A DNA stretch of 23,508 bases from Purshia tridentata. Taxonomy: Eukaryota > Streptophyta > Magnoliopsida > Rosales > Rosaceae. Position numbers and translations under genes: made by a program. The stretch lies in contig QANT01007984.1 of the NCBI GenBank assembly GCA_003254885.1, positions 1 to 23,508 of the forward strand, written 5' to 3'. The notes beneath the pieces are model-generated. The model did no database searches and was not told the DNA's origin. It saw nothing but the letters and a program-made list of their open reading frames with translations. This document shows, piece by piece, positions 19,604-23,508 of the stretch (its first letter is position 1; every line of letters begins with the position of its first letter).

Positions 19604-19635
<32 letters not shown>
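19584..19635. repeat. (GA)n microsatellite
   Basis: An impure then pure ga run inside the long-TIR element. Confidence 0.95.
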
Positions 19636-19996
19636 ACTAAATTCTACCCGGCCACCATATCCTGTCTTAAAAGGTCATTCTTGAAACCCAAAATCATCGT
19701 TTCCAAGCTTCCATGGCAACCCATGAAAGACACAACTCTATGTCACAACCATCTGAAAATTCTTCAAAAAATAACAAAAAGAAAAACAAAAGGGAAAGAA
19801 ATAAAAAAGTTAAATGAAACCATTCACACTAAATTCGTCCAAGTAAGAAATCAAGCCCAAAAGAAAACAAGCTAAAACACAAATGACCATATCCATATCC
19901 AATAAATTTTACCACATCAACAAATTCATACTCAACCACCAAAATGCAAATCATGGGTGAATTCCTCCATCTTCAACACAAAACTATCCTCCACGA

Positions 19997-20023
19997 TAGA
20001 GAGAGAGAGAGAGAGAGAGAGAG
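19997..20023. repeat. (GA)n microsatellite
   Basis: About thirteen ga units near the inner edge of the right terminal repeat. It matches CT-rich sequence at 19379-19425 in the opposite orientation. Confidence 0.95.
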
Positions 20024-20968
20024 TGGATGGCCGCCATCGAAGTTTGGCAAAACCGCCAGCAGGTGAGGTGGGGAGGGAGGATTAGGGTGGGGGAGGGATG
20101 GTGATCTGCTCCTCCTCCCTTTTTTATTTTAGCTTGTTTTTTATTTTTATTATTTTAGTTTGTGTTTTTTTCATTAGTTAGTTTTTTTATTTAATTTTTA
20201 TTGTTTCTTCTTTTAGTTTTATTTATTTTATTATTTTAATTATTTTAATAAAGTAAAATGTCAATTATGCCCTTAAAAATTGACATGTGCATGGCATGTG
20301 ATCATTTTTTAACAGAAAGTGTAATGGATTTGAAGAAATAGCCTTATTTGAAGTTTAAGTGAAATTTAAGCCCTTCCAAAACATTTTTTAATGAGGGGTC
20401 CTGATTTGGCTTCACCACTATATGTGGAGTCTTTTTCCTAATATTTTCCCTAAGAAATTGCTAAATATGTGGCAACAAACACAGTACCTTGACTGAGTAC
20501 ACCCGAAGTCACCACTGATGATCAAGCCACTTCTAACAGTAAAAATACCAATGCAAGCATGCCACTTAGCGCAGACCACGACCCGCTCCTATTTCAGCCA
20601 GTGGATCCTCGTAGGCTGAAGCCACCATGACGAAACCCCTCCAAACCGGCCAAGGCAGCTGAATCTCACGAAGATGTGATAAGTGAGAGGATTGATATGT
20701 ATAATAACAACACACAACTTTTAATTCAAAGGAGGCATGACGAAGAGCGTGCTAAGCAAGCAAGAGTGAGGGAGAGACTCAAGAGGCTGCAAGACCAAGA
20801 AGAGCAGTTTATTATGAGCCAAATCTTTTCATCATGAATCCAATGTAACATAGGTATTGGGAGCGTAAATAAGCTGCCATAGAGGCCAAATATGAGATGC
20901 ACAATAACCAAAGCTCTCATGAGGACTACTACCATTTTGAATTCTGTTTTCTCGAAAATTTTATGTAA

Positions 20969-21699
20969 GCTTTGAAATATGTTTACATTTCTTGTATTTT
21001 TAGTTAACTATAACTATGTTTGAATTTCAAGTATTTGAATAAAAAAATTTATGCATTGGATTCCCACCATTATTTGTACTATTATTGGATTCCTACTATT
21101 ATTATGATAGACCAAATGTCATTTTGTGTATATCCATTGTTTACCGTGACACTTAACATTCTTTTGGATGAAAATTTTAACATAAGTTTTAGTTTGTGTA
21201 GTTTCTAATAGTTCATATATATATATATATGAAATATTTTATAATTAATAGATTAATTTGAAATACTCTGTGGTTGTAGTTTGTAATTGAGCCAGTGAAA
21301 AATTTATAAAGAAGACTCAAGATGCTCTTAGTCTTAGATTAGCAAACCCATTAAAAACTCAATGACTCTAATAACTCTATCATCCTTCGATGATCCAACG
21401 GCTACTTGTTTTCCATTATTATTTTTTTTTATGATGTCTAGTATTAATAACGGACTTTCTATATTATAAATAAATTAATAAAACTTTTTACAATTATATT
21501 TTAATCAATATACATTTTCATAATTTAACTTTTATTGATCAAAAAATTGAATTTAGTGACTAAAGTGATATAATTTTAAAATTTATTCATTCTTTTATAA
21601 AAAATAAATATATATGTAATATTGAAATATTTTATTAATTTAAATTTAATTTTTTAACCGATTGGCAAATGGTGTTATTTTTTAAAAGTGAGTGGAAAT
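20969..21699. other. AT-rich intergenic DNA upstream of the phospholipase D gene
   Basis: Imperfect repeats of attggattcc and attatt (21055-21105) and a (TA) run at 21217-21230. The right half should hold the phospholipase D promoter, but no TATA box stands out from the AT-rich background. Confidence 0.4.
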
Positions 21700-21932
21700 T
21701 TTGACTGTTGTTACTCTATTTCGGCGTTGAATCCGTGATCGTTTTGTGTGGGAAACAGGCAGACGAGGAGCTATGGCTTCCATTCTTTTCCATATATTTC
21801 CCGCCAATGTCGCTTCAGCCTCTCTCTCTCTCTCTCTCTCTCTCTCGTCCTGGTGGTGTTGCCCAATTCCCTGCTGTTGTTTATCTCATATTCCAAACTA
21901 AAAAGAGAAAAAGAAATGCTTCTTTTCCTTAG
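21700..21932 (+). promoter_or_regulatory. Probable 5'UTR exon of phospholipase D, with CT repeat and uORF
   Basis: Less AT-rich than its flanks. It holds a (TC)n run (21821-21846), common in plant 5' leaders, and ends at a good donor, cttag|gtgaga. An ATG at 21773 opens a 42-codon frame (MASILFHIF..) that reads through the CT repeat and stops before the donor. If the leader is transcribed, this is an upstream ORF that could lower translation. The exon assignment is inference from composition and splice signals. Confidence 0.45.
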
Positions 21933-22193
21933 GTGAGATTAAACTTGACTCCTCATCTTGCTGATGAGTATATAATACCAATTCTGTTTAATTTTTTATT
22001 CTAGTAATCAGCATAAGCTTATAATTGAATATATTCTGGGTTATTTTCTGCCTGTCCTGTTTTTCTGGTTGTGAAAATTTAAAAGCTTGCCTTTGTTGTT
22101 CTTGTAGTTAATATTCTATGAATGATGAATTTGTATATTCATGATGAATTTATCATCTTTTAATCGCTCATCTTTCTCTCAATGTTCTGATGG

Positions 22194-22229
<36 letters not shown>

Positions 22230-23292
22230 NATTTGAGGAGTCATACACTATGGTCATAATTGAATGGATTTTTTATTTTTTATTTGTTCCAGAGATTGTT
22301 ACTCCTATCATCACTAGTAAATGATTAATGTTTGCCATTCTTCCCTTCAGATTAATTTATGGAATTAAAAGGAAATTTTAAAAGAAAAAAAAAAGAGTAG
22401 AAATTCTGTCATTCAAAGAATTTCAAAATTTTATTTTCTTGCCACAAGAAAGTTACCGTGGGCAAAATCATGCCATTAAAAATGTAAACTTTTACTTTAT
22501 TTTGTGTATAAGCTTTTCGTTAACCGCATTGCATTGGCATAATGGATCATATTTACCTTCATACATGCTGCAAGGTTTGACCCTCTTCCATTTCTTAGAG
22601 GGGTGGTGTTGTCTTGCTGCCATTTTTCCAATTCTATGTTTACTATTCAGAAAGTAGCTCATTTTTCAGTGTACTAACCAACTACATGAGGACTTGGAAA
22701 GATTTTGTTTATTGATAAAAAAAAGAAATGTCTTGTATGATTTTCAGGAAAGGTTGAATTTTGCAAATTTCAGATGTCCTGCTTGCTTCTGGTCATTGAT
22801 GGAAATTAGTCAGGTAGCATCATCTATTGCAGATGTGATGTCAATTATACATTCAATCATTTGTAGTTTTTCAAACTGTTCATATGTGTATGCATATGCT
22901 GAGGAAACGTTTTGTGTCTGGTCTAATTTAGTTATCTATTTCTGATATTTCAGCATGGGGCATTCTTAAATCAGTTGAGCAAAGCTTGTTTCCTCCAAGT
23001 AATTATGTCAATTGGATATATAGAGCAAGTCATGCTTCAAGTTTACCTTACTGCTTGATTATGATGATGAAGTTAATGTATATCTCATATATGGGTTTTA
23101 TTGAGGTTGATATGCTTTCAGACCAGATATGCGTCGCACTTGATTGACTAACAACTCTCTTATAGGTCAGGGGAGGAGAGCTATCTATTTTAAGTAGTTA
23201 TCTGTACTGTGATGCTAGATTTTGATTGATGAAATCATGGGCCTATAGTTAGCAACTGTGAAATAAATCTATAATTGTTGTTTGCTTCATAG
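21933..23292 (+). other. Probable 5'UTR intron of phospholipase D
   Basis: Bounded by gtgaga (21933) and ttgcttcatag (ag at 23291-23292), T-rich, with no supported coding frame. The T run at 22197-22229 ends in an N (22230), so its length is uncertain. Leader introns are known in plant phospholipase D genes. Confidence 0.45.
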
Positions 23293-23335
23293 CAAATAAC
23301 AAAATCATATTGTGATTTCAAGTACACCTGTCAAA

Positions 23336-23508
23336 ATGGGTCATGATCTCCCTAGTGATTTCCAGGGAAGTTCAGAGACTGAGGGTTCTAAAGAACATGT
23401 TATCTTGCATGGTGAACTGGATTTGTGGATTTTAGAAGCGAAATCTCTTCCAAATATGGATTTAGCTTCAGAGAGAATGAGACGGTGTTTCACCATGTTT
23501 GGAACTTG
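23336..23508 (+). CDS. Phospholipase D, N-terminal C2 domain start (partial)
   Basis: Phospholipase D hydrolyses membrane phospholipids such as phosphatidylcholine to phosphatidic acid and the head group. The plant C2 class needs calcium, bound by the N-terminal C2 domain. The ATG at 23336 gives MGHDLPSDFQGSSETE, then HVILHGELDLWILEAKSLPN and MDLASERMRRCFTMFG. The HG-(D/E)-LDL..I-x-A-x-x-LPNMD pattern is the first strand of the C2 domain in plant phospholipases D. The LPNMD and (L/M)RRCFT residues point to the delta-like group, which is inference. The frame is open for 57 codons to the window edge. Both HKD catalytic motifs lie outside. A 5'UTR intron likely precedes the ATG. Confidence 0.85.
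   Translation, partial: MGHDLPSDFQGSSETEGSKEHVILHGELDLWILEAKSLPNMDLASERMRRCFTMFGT

Larger units (their letters stand above)
19044..20450. mobile_element. 1.4-kb long-TIR transposon inserted in the Harbinger relic
   Basis: The left end gagaaaatattaggaaaa (19044) and the reverse complement of the right end, gggaaaatattaggaaaa (from 20450), match. Pairing continues for more than 100 bp (cccctcattaaaaaatgtt; cttaaatttcactta; cttcaaataagg), then with indels through an AT stretch into C-rich blocks near 19270-19330 and 20025-20100 (cggccat near both inner edges). The interior has GA/CT microsatellites and no transposase. Short open frames are low complexity. Long TIRs without coding suggest a non-autonomous, possibly Mutator-like element. 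The flanks (gttaaaaaa; taagaaatt) are A-rich and only loosely similar, so no target-site duplication is claimed. Confidence 0.82.
18540..20968 (+). pseudogene. PIF/Harbinger ORF1 (Myb/SANT-like) relic, split by an insertion
   Basis: ORF1 of PIF/Harbinger elements encodes a Myb/SANT-like DNA-binding partner of the transposase. The left part (18540 to about 19043) starts MSSSQTPNF. It has RGTSWSENEDQALVNA, matching the SANT start (RG-x-S(F/W)-x-x-E-E-D-x-x-L), and in another frame WATIG..CTKFY, matching the RW-x-x-I..KF region. The right part (20451-20968) has STPEVTTDDQATSNSKNTN, then RRHDEERAKQARVRERLKRL, EEQFIMSQIFSS and, one frame away, MNP..HRYWERK..AAIEAKYEMHN. This order (acidic linker, charged coil, I-x-x-x-D-x-S-x-M-x-P-x-x-x-x-Y-W) is typical of the family's C-terminus. 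Three visible stops fit C-to-T change (CGA to TGA, CAA to TAA twice). No ORF2 transposase is in the window. Confidence 0.75.

Noticed and set aside
1-23508. tRNA, rRNA, CRISPR arrays or an organised multi-gene system
   Set aside because: Looked on both strands; no tRNA-like internal promoters, no spaced direct-repeat array and no co-oriented gene set.

Overview
This is a nuclear plant genome window, most likely from a woody eudicot. The signs are a Ty1/copia retrotransposon with a plant initiator-Met-tRNA primer site, foldback MITEs, a P-type PPR gene, a terpene synthase relic, a GRF zinc-finger relic, a PIF/Harbinger ORF1 relic and the first exon of a plant phospholipase D. Intergenic DNA is AT-rich with many microsatellites. 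I cannot fix the species from the sequence. There are two N bases (6549 and 22230), so small local assembly faults are possible.

Layout. 1-360: right-hand part of a MITE-like TIR element, cut by the window edge. 860-1830: degenerate repeat DNA, ending in one copy (1548-1830) of a repeat that recurs inside the retrotransposon. 1895-2160: small foldback element with a near-perfect inner hairpin. 3032-10275: a full-length but dead Ty1/copia element on the minus strand, with two 488/487-bp LTRs, PBS, PPT, spliced gag, protease, integrase, RT and RNase H. It is broken by stops, frameshifts, an exact 151-bp tandem duplication and a 311-bp LTR-like insertion. 10288-11168: fragments of a terpene synthase N-terminal domain on the plus strand, directly beside the copia element and split by a solo LTR (10481-10943). 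12637-13143: a foldback MITE. 13930-14334: a decayed GRF zinc-finger/transmembrane gene on the minus strand.

15902-17350: a P-type PPR gene on the minus strand with nine motifs. It is open throughout except for one TGA in motif 7, at the Cys of the usual LINGLCK signature. 17675-18037: two direct repeats of about 140 bp. 18540-20968: a PIF/Harbinger ORF1 (Myb/SANT-like) pseudogene, split by a 1.4-kb long-TIR element (19044-20450). 21700-23508: the 5' leader, a probable 5'UTR intron and the first 57 codons of a phospholipase D with a C2 domain, running off the right edge.

These genes do not form a pathway or operon. The window is a nested-transposon landscape between gene relics, with one probably living gene (phospholipase D) at the right end and one borderline gene (PPR) in the middle. 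I found no undescribed system. The least ordinary points are the short coding exon plus intron at the start of the copia gag, the single recent-looking stop in the PPR gene, the nesting inside the Harbinger relic, and the terpene synthase exons caught between two retroelement insertions.
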